Positions 1 through 50,572 of a stretch of DNA of 64,000 nt are shown here, in pieces (within the stretch, counting starts at the first letter, position 1; each line of letters opens with the position of its first letter). The position numbers and the translations under genes were made by a program. Origin of the DNA: Cristatella mucedo (taxonomy: Eukaryota > Bryozoa > Phylactolaemata > Cristatellidae); NCBI GenBank assembly GCA_009760855.2, contig WPIO01000014.1:4940001-5004000 (forward strand). Reading direction: 5' to 3'. The notes under the pieces were generated by a model that had not been told where the DNA came from, searched no databases, and saw only the letters and a program-made list of their open reading frames with translations.

Positions 1-712
1 TCTTCCATCTCTTCCATCCCTCCACCCCTCACCTCTCGCATCGGTGTGTACTCGCACACATTCGCCTCACAACGGCATTCTAGCTGTAAGTAACTGGTGT
101 GTGTCTAGTGGATTGGAGTTTGCTCGAAAGTGCCCGAACTTGGTTGCAGAAAACTCATACAGTTCGGACTTATTCACAAGCTAATAAGGAGGATACACAA
201 GTACCCAGTTAAATTGCCAATCGCGACTGCGACAGTAGCCGAGCCAGCGAGCAGCTTCGACTTGCTGCAGGACCTGTACCCGTACTTTGACGGCGAACAT
301 CACCTGGACAGTATCTGCTGTCGATTCGGTGAGCAGTTTTCGTGCACACCAAAGCTCACGAAACATGCGTCGGCTCGCTGCCGACACGCTTGTTGCCAGC
401 TCTCGGCGGCGATCGGCTCCTTGGAGCCACGGCTCGGCTTGCATCGGCTCCTTTCGCTCTGCCACGCTTGCTGCTGCCCCGGGGACTTCAGCTGTGCAAA
501 GGTTCCGGCTGTGCGCAAGTTCCGGCTGTGCGCAAGTTCCGGCTGTGCGCAAGTTCCGGCTGTGCGCAGGTTCCGGCTGCAGACTCGCTTGCTTGCTCAC
601 TCGCAGCGCTTTCGGCTTTGCTAGGGCGCAGCAGCAGCGAGCTGGAGGGTGTGATAAAGAGCGACCCTAGCGTCGTGCTCGTGTCGAGGCCCACTAGCAG
701 CCGCTGAGTGGC
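1..712 (+). promoter_or_regulatory. Putative SRRD promoter and 5' leader
   Basis: This GC-rich stretch with many CpG and CAG/GCTG words precedes the SRRD start. The transcription start cannot be placed and no TATA box is evident. Several short frames cross it, some with non-ATG starts; they overlap each other on both strands and show no recognisable domain. It could contain a 5' UTR exon. Confidence 0.4.
502..582. repeat. 17-bp tandem repeat in the SRRD leader
   Basis: Four full copies and one partial copy of GTTCCGGCTGTGCGCAA lie about 130 bp upstream of the SRRD start codon. The copies are almost identical (one A/G change). Because 17 is not a multiple of three, the array opens unrelated short reading frames in every frame; I do not regard those frames as genes. 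Confidence 0.9.
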
Positions 713-1702
713 ATGGCCGACTCGGACGGCTTTCAGCTGGTCAAGTCCAGGAAACCGAAGCGCCGGCCGCCGGATCGAAACACCGGCCGTGCGCGATTTG
801 CTCCGTCGCTGCCGTGCGCCCGAGACGACGACTCGCCGACTCCGGAGAGCGAAGACCGTCTGTACGAGCTGGTTGCGCAGTGCCGAGAAGACGTGCGACG
901 GTCGTGCTTCTGGCCTCGGCTGCTGGCAACCGCTCGCGACGCCGTTGCTTTGCTGTGGCGCACCGACGGCGATGCCGTCGCCGGCAACGGAGTGGACAAA
1001 GCAGAGCTATGTCGTGCGGAGCGCGAAGCTTCGCTCGAGAGCAGCGACGACTTCAACGACGATGCCCGCCCACCGGCGGCTGCCTTTGAACGTGTCGTGG
1101 CTTATGGCGTGGGCAGCTTCTCGTCGTGCGCAATAGCTCGCCACCAGCTGGCGCTGCTGCTGCTGCTTGCCGCCGCCACTCTGAGGCGACGCCGTGTTGC
1201 CGATCCCGGTGGTGTGGATCGCACTCCTCCAGCGGTGGAAGCCTATGACCCCGTGTTTGGCGAGCTAGAGAGGCGCGTGCTGGCGCGCTTCGGCGTCGAG
1301 GTGATTGGCTACAACGAGGAGGGCAAGCGCGCCGTGTCGGAGCGCACTCTGTTCTTCATGCCGCACTGCCCGAAGGCACTGTACAACAACGTGCTCTGGG
1401 CAAACTGGAACGCGGGCAGGCTTGCCCGCACCGTGATTATCGGCAACAGCTTTGCGGCCATCGAGCTGGCGCTGCCTAGCAGGCGCCTGCGCGCCAACTT
1501 TGCGTGCCTGGCGCAAGCGGCACAGTTCGTTGCCGAGTACCGCGTGGACAACTGCTTCAAATTCCCGGACGTGTTCAACGATCTGTCAGTGCACGTGTTC
1601 CCCGGTGATAGGCTGCAGCTGCTGCCAGCATGCATTTCTGATCCTGGCGACGAGCCGGTTTACGATGACGAAGACGAGCTGATAACAGCCGACCGCAGCT
1701 GA
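713..1702 (+). CDS. SRRD: SRR1-like (SRRD) protein, single exon, complete
   Basis: The 329-residue product belongs to the SRR1 family. Plant SRR1 acts in light signalling and the clock; animal SRRD is poorly characterised and has been tied to haem/clock regulation, so no precise reaction can be given. Visible family blocks are YGVGSFSSCAIARHQLALLL at about residues 127-146, YDPVFGELE at about 174, NEEGKRAV at about 201, the signature MPHCPKALYNNVLWANWN at about 216-233, VIIGNSF at about 241, and FPDVFNDLSVHVFP near 288, followed by an acidic C-terminus. The N-terminus is basic (KSRKPKRRPP). The ATG at 713 is the first one after an in-frame TAG at 695-697, and it has G at -3 and +4. The whole domain lies in one uninterrupted, GC- and CpG-rich exon, unlike the finely split gene downstream. 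No clear AATAAA follows. Family assignment is secure; function is inferred. Confidence 0.88.
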   Translation: MADSDGFQLVKSRKPKRRPPDRNTGRARFAPSLPCARDDDSPTPESEDRLYELVAQCREDVRRSCFWPRLLATARDAVALLWRTDGDAVAGNGVDKAELCRAEREASLESSDDFNDDARPPAAAFERVVAYGVGSFSSCAIARHQLALLLLLAAATLRRRRVADPGGVDRTPPAVEAYDPVFGELERRVLARFGVEVIGYNEEGKRAVSERTLFFMPHCPKALYNNVLWANWNAGRLARTVIIGNSFAAIELALPSRRLRANFACLAQAAQFVAEYRVDNCFKFPDVFNDLSVHVFPGDRLQLLPACISDPGDEPVYDDEDELITADRS

Positions 1703-4700
1703 GAGCTGAGCTGCACCGAGCTGAGAACTGTTGCCTGCTGCATTGAGTGGCTTAGATGCGGTTGCGGTGGCCAGCTTCGGCGCCGTCTCATCCTTTGTTC
1801 GGTTGCAAGCCACGGGATGGCGTTGGCTGCTACCTGCTGCACATCTGTACCAGTACACCAACAACACCACTTTGCTATTGTCGAAAGTCCAGCTGTGTTT
1901 TTGTTTTCCGTGTTCTGACAGATAAGGTAACCAGTGACTAGTGCTTAGCTGCCCCAAGTTTTGAAATAATTGTTTGCTGGTCTCCTAGCAGCAGTCCCCA
2001 GCATGCAGTGTAAGAATGAATCAAATATCACTGTACTTTCAGCACATACCATAAATGGACTTGCTTTCACCTGGTGGCACAAGCCAAGCCTTGCCAAGTC
2101 CATGGTAATGACACATTTGAAAAACTGCTTACACAATACTGTTCACTTGGTGACATCGAGATTGTCTCGGGGCCAGCCCAACGACAGAGGAAGTGAGGCG
2201 AGCACCAGCGAGGTAGCAGCTGCAAGCAGCAGTGCAAACAACTGCCTCCCATCGAGTAGCCGAAACGGTGCCTATCCCCATCTTCTGTAATGTTGTACCC
2301 ATAGTGCCCAAAGGGATTTTCAGGTCTGCTTGAACTCAGCTATCGCCGGTATGAGCTTGGGGACGGGTCGGAATAAGCAAAGACGAATCGGCTCATTTCA
2401 CCACTTTCAAGTCGGGCACCCATCTCGGTTGGATTGCCTCCTGTTTATTGATCAAACCTGATCCTGTCCACATAGAGCAGTGCTAAGATGTCGGCTCAGA
2501 ATAGTGGCCCAGAGGAAACGTCTACGACAAGCCACCACGAAGCCATACTTCGCCCATCGACCCAGGTCGATTGTTAGCGAGCTTGGAATCATCATTGGCA
2601 TGTGTTCGCCGTGGCAGCATAAAGCAATTTTTATCCTATGGCTAGCGCTTGCCATAGCTGGTATGAACGCCGAGGGCAAGGGCTAAACCGGCAGCGATCC
2701 AGCCGCATCATATGCAGGGCCTAATTTGTCTGGTCTACTCCACGAATGTCCAGTCTCGTGGGTTCATTACCAAGAGTTTCCCGTCGCCTTTCGGAAAGAC
2801 ATGAGATCCGAAAGCACGAGTTACGATGCCGCCTAGCGAAAACTGCAGTCTCGATATCGAACTACGAGCGTTTTTCACCCATAGTAGAATTAGCCGGCTA
2901 GCTCGTTTAGTTGATACGAATGCTTGTAAAAACGAGCAAGAGCCTCGAAGCGGAAGCTATAGCTGGCAGTCGCCGCCGAGTCTCGCCATTCCTTCATTTG
3001 AGGCATGCGCTGTTAAGGTAAACTTCAGATTCTTGAGTGCACGAACAGTTTATCACGATATACTCGGCGTGCAGTCTGTGTCCGAGTTGGAATAGGTAAT
3101 AACCGTGAGCTCGTAGGCGACGGTGAAAAGGTAGTGAACTAAATCAGCACCCAGATTAAAAATTGATTTCCAATATTCGTGGTTTTCGTGAATTGTAACC
3201 ACTATGAATTTTTACGCGATAATTCATGGCCGAGGTCGCATAGCATCTGAAGCCATTTAATAGGCTGTCGGTTCTGCTTCGCATTTGGATTGGCATTTGA
3301 GCTGACTGGAGCTCTAGGCCACTGATCAGCTGGTGTACGTCATGGCCGCTCTTGAACACATGTAACCATCCGCTACAGTCAAATAGAACAAATCATTATT
3401 GATATGGAATCTTCATGTTAAGACATTGGCGTTCTTCGCCGAGGCATAGTTTTTTTGGCTACTGCGGGCATACCTGCGTGCATTGGTGCTGCACGTAGTT
3501 GTCGCTAGCCGAGATGTATGGTTCAGGCGTCGCCAGTATTCGTCGCGTGCAGGCCGAGGCTAGAACCGTCCGTTACTAACGCTGTATTTACGGCCTAGTT
3601 ATGTCCGTACACCGTGCTCGTAACAGTGTAGATGTGACGCTGGCATACGAAAGTACTACGTTTTATACTTTAAGCTCAATCTGGATTGTTAAAGCGTGCA
3701 AACACTGACTTGAAGCCAGGACAAATTTCGCATACTGAACGGATTGAGCTGTGGGCGCGCCTTCGTGACGGTACGCACATGCTTGCCTTCGTGCAAACGC
3801 ATTCAGGCGAGCCTCAAGCGTGCCGCCGGATTGAGGTTCCTCACAGTCCCTTTCAGAGAGCCAAAATTATGATAGAACAGTTAACCTGAGAATCTGAGAT
3901 ACAGCTCAACAGATATGGTAGCGCATTCACTTTGAGACTTGGAGAATCATAATTTTTCGAGCGCGAACGCGCCGGACAGATAGGCTCCACGATGCAAATG
4001 GGATGTAGGAGTAGGTTGGTAAATGCCGCAGTTGTCTCAACTGTAGCGTCTGCAAGGCAGATTCTTCTACAAACCGCGATCACTCCTGGCGTAAATAGTC
4101 AGAGGGGCCTTTCTTATCTAATCTGCAAGTCTTCATGGGCACGTACTAACCGGATGGGCTAGCCGGAAGCCGGTGTAGGGTCAGGGTTGTTTAGCCGGTG
4201 CAGCCTCGGTTTGCCCGGTGGTGCGACTGACATCGCCTGATCCTGCCTGCGTAGGTCGTTGGCTTGACACGCAGCCCACGTCGGTGACGGTGCCCAGAGT
4301 CTGTCTGTCGCGGCCGTTGTTCGGTCAGTAAAGCCGTAGCAGCTGTTTCGCCGCGTGACTAAATGCTTGCGCGCTTATGGGGTAGCTCTGTAGTTAAATC
4401 GATCAGGCGCGCGGCGCTCATTGTTTGCCGCCAGTGAAAACCGTACCGTCTGGCTAGGCCTAGGTTAGATAAGGGTATTTCTGGGGAGCGCTAGCTGGAA
4501 ACAGCTGTCTCGGGCTTCAGGTAGCCCCGGCTGTGCACGTGACGGTCTGCTGCGCTGCGAAACTCGACTATCGACCGCAGCGTCGCCCAGGCTGGCGTAA
4601 TTCGCCGCGCTGCAAACGGGCGTGATCAATGCAAGATATCAAATTATGTGCGGCGTCAAGCTGGTTGCCCACTGTCTTCGACTTAATCAGTGCTCGGCAG

Positions 4701-4749
4701 CCAGGTGCCTTGGCAGCAGCAGCGTTGGCGGATCTTATCTTTTGTTGGC
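1703..4749. other. Intergenic region, SRRD 3' flank to ACLY promoter
   Basis: It begins with the SRRD 3' UTR, whose end is not marked by a clear polyadenylation signal. No recognisable gene, RNA or transposon was found. Two overlapping short frames near 2480-2690 are noted in the findings. From about 2700 to 4600 the sequence is CpG-rich and apparently single-copy, unlike the repeat-filled introns that follow. Confidence 0.5.
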
Positions 4750-5020
4750 GGACGTGTCCTGGCCGGCTTTTTTTAGGCGATCGGCGCTCGAGCGCCGTGC
4801 GCGCCCACCTCCTGCGGCTCCTCCGTTCGCCGAGCGCTCGCCGCCGCCCATGTGTGCCGTGGCCGCCGCTTAACTGCAGTTTTCGCCCACCGGACGCGCG
4901 CGCCAGCTCGACCCGCGGCGCTCACCCTCCCCAGGCGGACGCACGCCGGGTTTACTTGTATGCACAAGTCGCACAAACTTTAGGTCGTATCTTGTGCGCG
5001 TCGGAGCTCCTTGAATCGGA
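4750..5020 (+). promoter_or_regulatory. CpG-rich ACLY promoter / 5' UTR
   Basis: A dense GC- and CpG-rich block lies immediately before the ACLY start codon and has no convincing TATA box, as expected for a broadly expressed gene with dispersed initiation. The start context is CGGAATGT. The exact transcription start, and any upstream non-coding exon, cannot be read from sequence alone. Confidence 0.45.
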
Positions 5021-44366
<39,346 letters not shown>

Positions 44367-45200
44367 AGTCAGTCAAATACATAATGCTATTGCCATGTGA
44401 GGTGTCAAGGCAAGCGGCACCGTTGTGGGTCGCGTTGTCACTAGCTGCACATGCTGGATGAGAGGCATCCCGTTCTTTGACTCGCATATCTGAGGGTTTA
44501 GCATTATTTGTTATTTACCGTTGCATGTACCGAAAGGGTTACATACTCTGCTGTTTAGTCCCTGTACAGACGCTCTTTCACTAGTCTATGTCGTCGCTGT
44601 ACACTTTCTTCCTTTTTTTAAAAAGAGATTGTATGAAAAGCTTTGCCTCTTGTGGCCATGTGCTGGTGTTGCTGCAGTAGCTTTTTGTTTCGGTAATAAA
44701 GGCTGTGTGAAACTTGGTGTATTGCAATTCCGGCACCTAATGGGCATTGCTGATGTGTTTCGGACTGCAAAGCAGTGCCATCTGTAATTAATCGATAGCA
44801 TAGTCGTCTGCTTAGCTGGGCTGCTGTCAAAGCCTGCATATAAAAATACGACTGCTTAGTCTCACTGTTGGTGATGTAGTAACCTGGCCTTGGCTGCTGC
44901 AGGTACAGGGGTTGCTGCACCCAGCACTCCGTGTTGCAACTGCACCTGGAAACTGGCTATTATGTGTCGAGCCGTAACGTGATAGCTGGTTCTGCAAAGG
45001 TCATACAATATTTTTGGCATAACTTTGCCACCTGACTTATGCGTTTGATGTTGCCACGTCTGTTTGATTCGTAATTCTTCAGATGCCTGCAGGAGAAAAC
45101 GCCCCAGTGCAGTCTTCTATTTTAGGAAATTGGTCTCAGAAGAGGCATATTCGAGCAGTAACACACTCATAGCATGCCTTACTTACAGTTCAGAAATAAA
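44367..45200 (+). other. ACLY 3' UTR and downstream flank
   Basis: The region follows the ACLY stop codon with no further coding signal. The first AATAAA is at 44695-44700 and is followed by a GT-rich stretch, giving a likely 3' UTR of about 350 nt. A second AATAAA at 45195-45200, also followed by TG-rich sequence, could serve as an alternative distal site. Confidence 0.55.
44695..44700 (+). terminator. Polyadenylation signal AATAAA, likely ACLY 3' end
   Basis: This canonical hexamer lies 329 nt after the ACLY stop codon. It is followed within 30 nt by GCTGTGTG and TTGGTGT, a typical downstream GU-rich element. Confidence 0.55.
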
Positions 45201-47318
45201 GCATCTGGTGTGTTAATTGAATTGCTTGAGAAGAGAAAAGATCACTGATTATTTGCTGCCACTCAAGAACTTACACCGACAATTAATCCATTCAAATATT
45301 TAGCATCCTACCATACCATATCTGATGGTTTGAGCTTACGAAGCATGTTCTCTTGGGTTCAACGAATTACCGAAATCCATTCTAATTAGGCTAACATCGA
45401 CCGGACGTTAGCGTTGCCGAGCTCAAATTGTGCACTGATATTGTAGTACACGTTCGATTTTATCTATGCATCAAATTTGAAGTCGCTTGGCGAACGTGCC
45501 CTTATGCGAATTGGCTTTGACGCCTGCACCAAAATCCATTCTAGGTCCCGTAAAATCCACCTCAGATCAGCTGCCCATAGCTCCAACAAGTTTGAAATAT
45601 CAAACTAGGCTACACTTACAATGTACTCAGAAAACTTCGTGAGATTCCGCTCACGAGTTCTCATGGTCCACTGAAATAGCATTGCAGTGGCCCAGGCCAA
45701 CAACTCAATCCTCGGTCAGTTTCAAATAGATCGATAGTTGCTGAGAAAAGATCGAACTTTTCTTGTGCTGCATTAAAGGTGCAGCCACATCCTTTTAAAC
45801 AATCGACGAAGGCACAATCGACGGCAATGACCCGGCCTCTACCGCAATCTGTTTCAAATTTGCTGGAAATCGGCCGTTTGAATTTGTAATTATCCCACCA
45901 CATTACGCTCACTGTGGGCGAACATACTGTCATTTTTCGCGTTCAAACTTGGGCAATCGGCAGCAATTGCCCGAGACAATGCAGCCATCTATGATGGTCT
46001 GTTACAATTACAAAGCTGGCGGGAGAAGATCGAGTTTTTCTTCCGTAACAGTGTGCTGTGTTATAAGTGCAGCAGCATTCATTCAACCAATCTCGAACGT
46101 ACAAGCGAGGGCAATTCGTGGCAATCAACGGCAAAGGCCTGGGAAAATACGGAAATCTATCCGTCGTACGTGTACACATTCAACTGAAGTCGTGAGAACA
46201 GGGGTATAGGTCAAGCGATCGTACCAGGTGAGGGAGACCTTGTGGTTAGCTGGAAAAAACATGTCATCGGCCCTGCCAGGTGTGGTGAACATTAGAGTAC
46301 CGGTGAGCGCTTCAACATTAGTCAGTGGCAAGGCGAGAAGCTACATTAATTAGTGAAGCTTCAGGCTAGCACAGCTGTAATGATGTTTTGATGGAAATGA
46401 TAGACATTTATTTATCGTGCTCTACCCGAGGGCTGTGGAGGAAGTTTCCAGGGGTTCGAACTTTCAGTTTGCAGGTCACTGCCAAGCCATTAGGGACCTT
46501 GTCAGTCGGACAAAGAAGCATTTTACATTAAGCATATTACATTAGGCATAACATCGCACTTTAAAAAAAGGTTCGTTGACGTGTACTTTAGCTTTGCACA
46601 GTCTAGGTGCAGTCAATTTTCGACAGAATGCAGGATTTCTGTTTTGACTTGGGCCATTGCAGTTGATTGCAATGGAGTGACCGAGAGCTAGCATTCCCAA
46701 CGGAATATCCTGGGTGCACAAAAAATATAGTATACTCGAACGAGAAATCTAAATGCGAGCATCACCTAGCAGCGTCCAGTGTATTGTTAATGCAGTGACA
46801 TGACATTTGGTGGATAGACAAAATCGAACGTGTCCTACAATATCGGTGCAAAACTTGAGCTCGGCAGCGCTAATGTCTGGTCGATGTTAGCCTACTTGGA
46901 GTGGATTTCGGTAATTCGTCGTCGAGCCCTGTTTTCTTTGCATGTCTGCCATCGCCAAAAACACGAATACTGCTCTGGCAGCCTAATGACTAGTGAATGG
47001 TCTGCTAAGTCTTAAAAAAAGCATGAGTGTAAAGCTTAGTTCGCTGTATGGAGTTTCATGGAGCTTCATGGAGCTGATGCCTTTAATTTTTGAATGTTAC
47101 GGATACCATTGCTTCAAATGATGGTTATTGATTTAGACAGCAGGGCTATTTAGGTCACTTCGAAGGAGTGCGGTAGCGTTTTATTGCTGATGACAGAACA
47201 GTCTATTATTCGCCGTCCCGAGAACATCCTTGCCTACTATTCTGCATGGAAAGCAGAGTAACATAAGTACACAATGCCCGAAGATAGTGAAGGCGAGCCA
47301 ATGATGTAGGCCAGCCAT
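45201..47318. other. Gene-free region downstream of ACLY
   Basis: I recognise no gene here. Two related segments near 45725-45840 and 46000-46140 appear to be degenerate copies of one unit (see findings). The rest shows nothing. Confidence 0.4.
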
Positions 47319-47402
47319 GCAGCAAATGTAAAGCGTCAAGAAAGAGATTGAGTTCTCTGAGGGCGTTTTATCAAGTGCATTATTATTATTGTTATTATTA
47401 AT
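47319..47402 (+). mobile_element. LINE 3' tail
   Basis: It has the same conserved tail (GCAAATGTAAAGCG, GAGTTCTCTGAGGGCG, TTATTATTATTG repeat) as the other LINE copies. No coding part remains directly upstream. Confidence 0.85.
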
Positions 47403-48019
47403 GGTATTGAGCTAGCCTGCTTCCAGTAATGAAATCGCCTCAGCGACTCGTCGCGAAAGCTGCAATCACAATATAGTGAAACCGTCCGTATGGAGATGAC
47501 AGCCAGTGCCATCAGTCGTACAAGTGGCGACTCTAAAAAGTGCGTCCTACCTGACTCAGTTGATTTATCATTCGATACGCCTAATTCAATATGACTGAAC
47601 AAAGACGATAACGACGTAACACCGAACGAGATATACGTAGTGCACATGGCCGGGGTATGGGGGTGCAGCTCCGGAAGGGAGGGCTATGCTGCGGTCAGCA
47701 GGCCTCGCAGCCAGGCTGGATTGGCAGGGTGCGGTGGAGCTTCCTTAATCACTAAAAAAAATCAAGCACACGCAAGAGTGGGAGTAGAAAGTCAACATTC
47801 ACTACATGCAGATCTCCTCGAGGACCTAAACCATGAACGTCGAAAAAAAGGGCGCTTCTTCGATAATCCAAAAACGAGTGCTTCTTCGATAATCCAAAAA
47901 AGCTCGAGGCTGCGCTCTGTACCCTGGACTCCTTGCTCTTCCTCAATGTCCACCTTGGCGCTTGTCCGACTAGGTAGTCGACACTAGACCTGGAGAACTT
48001 GAGCAATAGCACCCTCTCA

Positions 48020-48599
48020 ACATACTGCTGTTCCTCGCAAAGCAGGATCGAGTACTGGCAGACCGGTTACACTGGTCTCTGTCATGTCTTCAAAAATTGC
48101 ACGCAAGTTTCAGTCCGGCTTTCGAGTCCATCACTACACTGAGTCGGCACTGCTGCGAGTGTCCGCCGACCTTGTAAGGAATGCTGATTCGGATAGATAG
48201 ATGCTGCTAGTTTTCCTAGATCTCTTGACAGCTTTTGATAACATTGACCTACAAATCCCTCTTGAGCTCCGCTGGTCTCGTGTAGGCATCACAGGCTTCA
48301 CTGTGATGTAATGGTTCAAATCTTGTCTCAAGAGAATTCAAAGAGTACATGTCAGCGGAAAGCGATCATCCGATGAAACTTTGAGCGGTGGCCCTAGATG
48401 ATCCATTTTTAATACGCTCCTTTCCCCACCGTATAGTCTACCTCTCACCCATGTAATCGCCAAGCTCAAACTAAGCTTTAATTTTTATGCAGAAAGATAT
48501 GCAGCTGTACTTGCTCTTCGATTCCTCCCTGCCTTCCAGCATTTCAAACTCTCTCTGGCTCTGTGTCTCAGTCTCTCTCTCTCTATCTCTATCTTTCCA

Positions 48600-48672
<73 letters not shown>

Positions 48673-49234
48673 CTATCTCCCTAATAGCATGCATTGCTGA
48701 AATTTACTCTTAGAAGGAAGAAAACTTTCTAAAATTAAGTGGCGACAAAGTAAACTTACTAAATATGGGCAAATCGTGTGTTACTCAGAAACTGGAAAGC
48801 CCGATCTCCAAATCAGCTCGACTAGCGCATCTCCTTAGCATCCGCCAGGAATCTGAGCGTCCTCTTCCAAATTGACTTGTCAGGGCTTGTCAGTTTCACA
48901 GTTAAGTCTGCCGAACTTGACCTCCGTTATATTGCATAAAATTTGGGCTTGATTAGATGAGAAACCACTGCAGTCAAGCTGGTTTATGCATTCGTAAAAT
49001 TCCGACTAGAATTCTGTAATTCGCTACTTGTAGACCTTCCTTAACATGCAATAACACGCTTATAGTTGTTGCAAAACTCGGCAGCCAGGCATATATGCTG
49101 CTACAGACACAACTGCCACATTAAATCACTTCTGATCAGTCTTCGCTGGCTGCCTGCTTCAAGCAGCGTGTCGACTTCACGATCCTGTCACTCACCTTCC
49201 GGTCCCATCATTATCTTGCTCCGGCGTACACATC
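48020..49234 (+). mobile_element. Decayed L2/CR1-like LINE, part left of the LTR insertion
   Basis: It contains KFQSGFRVHHYTESALLRVS-like sequence, a corrupted LLVFLDLLTAFDNIDLQIPL RT motif, and near its end LAACFKQRVDFTILSLTF followed by RSHHYLAPAYTS. A tetranucleotide array interrupts it at 48601-48672. The same frame resumes at 52985 beyond the LTR element. Confidence 0.82.
48601..48672. repeat. (ATCT)n microsatellite
   Basis: Eighteen perfect ATCT units preceded by a CT-rich stretch lie inside a decayed LINE copy. Confidence 0.97.
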
Positions 49235-50572
49235 TGTAACGCCGAAGGCTCGGCGGGGTAAGCTTGACCTGCCGCTTACCTAGCGGCGTAGCCTATCGCC
49301 TAATGCCGTTCGGTGCGCGCCTACGCGCAATAAGCTGGCCGCCACGAAACGAGCGTTTCTGGCGCTGACCTGCTTACCGTTACTAAAAGGGGTCGTGAGT
49401 CCGCGGCGTGAATTGGAAGCAAGACACATAAATTGGGGATTTTACTGAACTTTATTCGCAAGCGCACAAAGTCGCTGCGCGTCTAGTTCAGCTTTATCTC
49501 CACACTCCTCGCACGTTCAACACTCTTGCGGAGGGAATACTCCTCTACACTAAGCGCGACCCGGACCCTAAACCCTAACCGGTGAACTAGGAATCCGTTC
49601 CCACCTGTGCCGAGGGAATACCCCAAAACACGCCAACTTAAACACTCGAGCGGAGGGAGTACTTCTCCACACTGAGGTGCGAACCGGAGTCTAAACCCTA
49701 CCCGGTGAACTAGAACTCGGTTTCCACCAGTGCGGCCGGAATACTCCACACACGCCAACTCAAGCACTCCTGCGGAGGAAATAATTCTCCACACTAAAGC
49801 GCGACCCGGAGCCTAAACCCTACCCGGTGAACTAGAGCTCCACACACGCCAACTACGCCTAGCTCGCGCCGGCAAATCCCTATGCCGAGAGCACGTGCTA
49901 GCGCGCACACACACGACACAAAAGAAACACAAAACACGAAAGAACAAACAAAATGCCAGCTCGGGCGCGATACGACCGTGTTCGGTGGGGTTCCACCGAA
50001 TCCTCCTAGAGCTGTCTCGTCCTGTTCCGTCAATCGCTGGCGAACAGCCCGCCCTCCTCCCTCGCTTCCAGAGAAAACGAGTCCGACGGCGGAGCCGGAC
50101 CAAAGACAGAAGACCACAGACAAAAAGACACCAGGCAAAAGACCCAGAGCGAGCGTCGCTCGACTCTTAAATACTTGGCTGAGACAGTGGGGCAAGAGCT
50201 TAGTGGTATTGGGCCCGGACACCTTGGCCCATTACGGAAAGGAATGACTACCGTTCCCAGGCCACTGGCAGGGCACCTCCGTCCAGCTTGAATGGCGAAT
50301 GGGTTCCAGACGCTTCTTTCTTGGGAAGAGGGAAGGCGGGGGTTGACAGGCCAGCCAACATCTATCAGCAGCTTCCGCGAGTATCGGACCAATTCTAAAG
50401 GCCGAATCGCCGCTGCTCGTCTCCGAGCTTCCTGGCCTGCTCCTAAGCGCTTCCTCTCTAACCGCACTGACGCTCCTCTCTGGCTCACTGCTCCAGGACA
50501 AAGGGGCTCTAGCCCGCCGCCGAACAGCTCTTGTTCGCGCTAACATTCAGCCAAAGCCAGCAGGGCGCTACA
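49235..50572 (-). repeat. LTR (3' LTR in element orientation)
   Basis: This is the 1338-bp left copy. On the minus strand it has a TATTTAAG TATA-like box at 50165-50172 and AATAAA at 49451-49456. Three 122-bp subrepeats lie between about 49520 and 49860. The long minus-strand frames inside arise from these subrepeats and GC-rich sequence. Confidence 0.95.

Noticed and set aside
130-707. Overlapping frames in the SRRD leader
   Set aside because: They use several non-ATG starts, are created by the 17-bp repeat, and have counterparts on the opposite strand; a TAG at 695-697 stops the frame in phase with SRRD.
49565-49580. Telomeric repeat signal (CCCTAAACCCTAACC)
   Set aside because: It is a single short match within an LTR subrepeat, not a tandem telomeric array, so it says nothing about chromosome position.
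49794-50546. Several 100-150 codon frames inside each LTR
   Set aside because: They overlap on both strands, lie within LTR regulatory sequence and show no gag, pol or env motif; the duplicate set at 52204-52958 simply reflects the second LTR.
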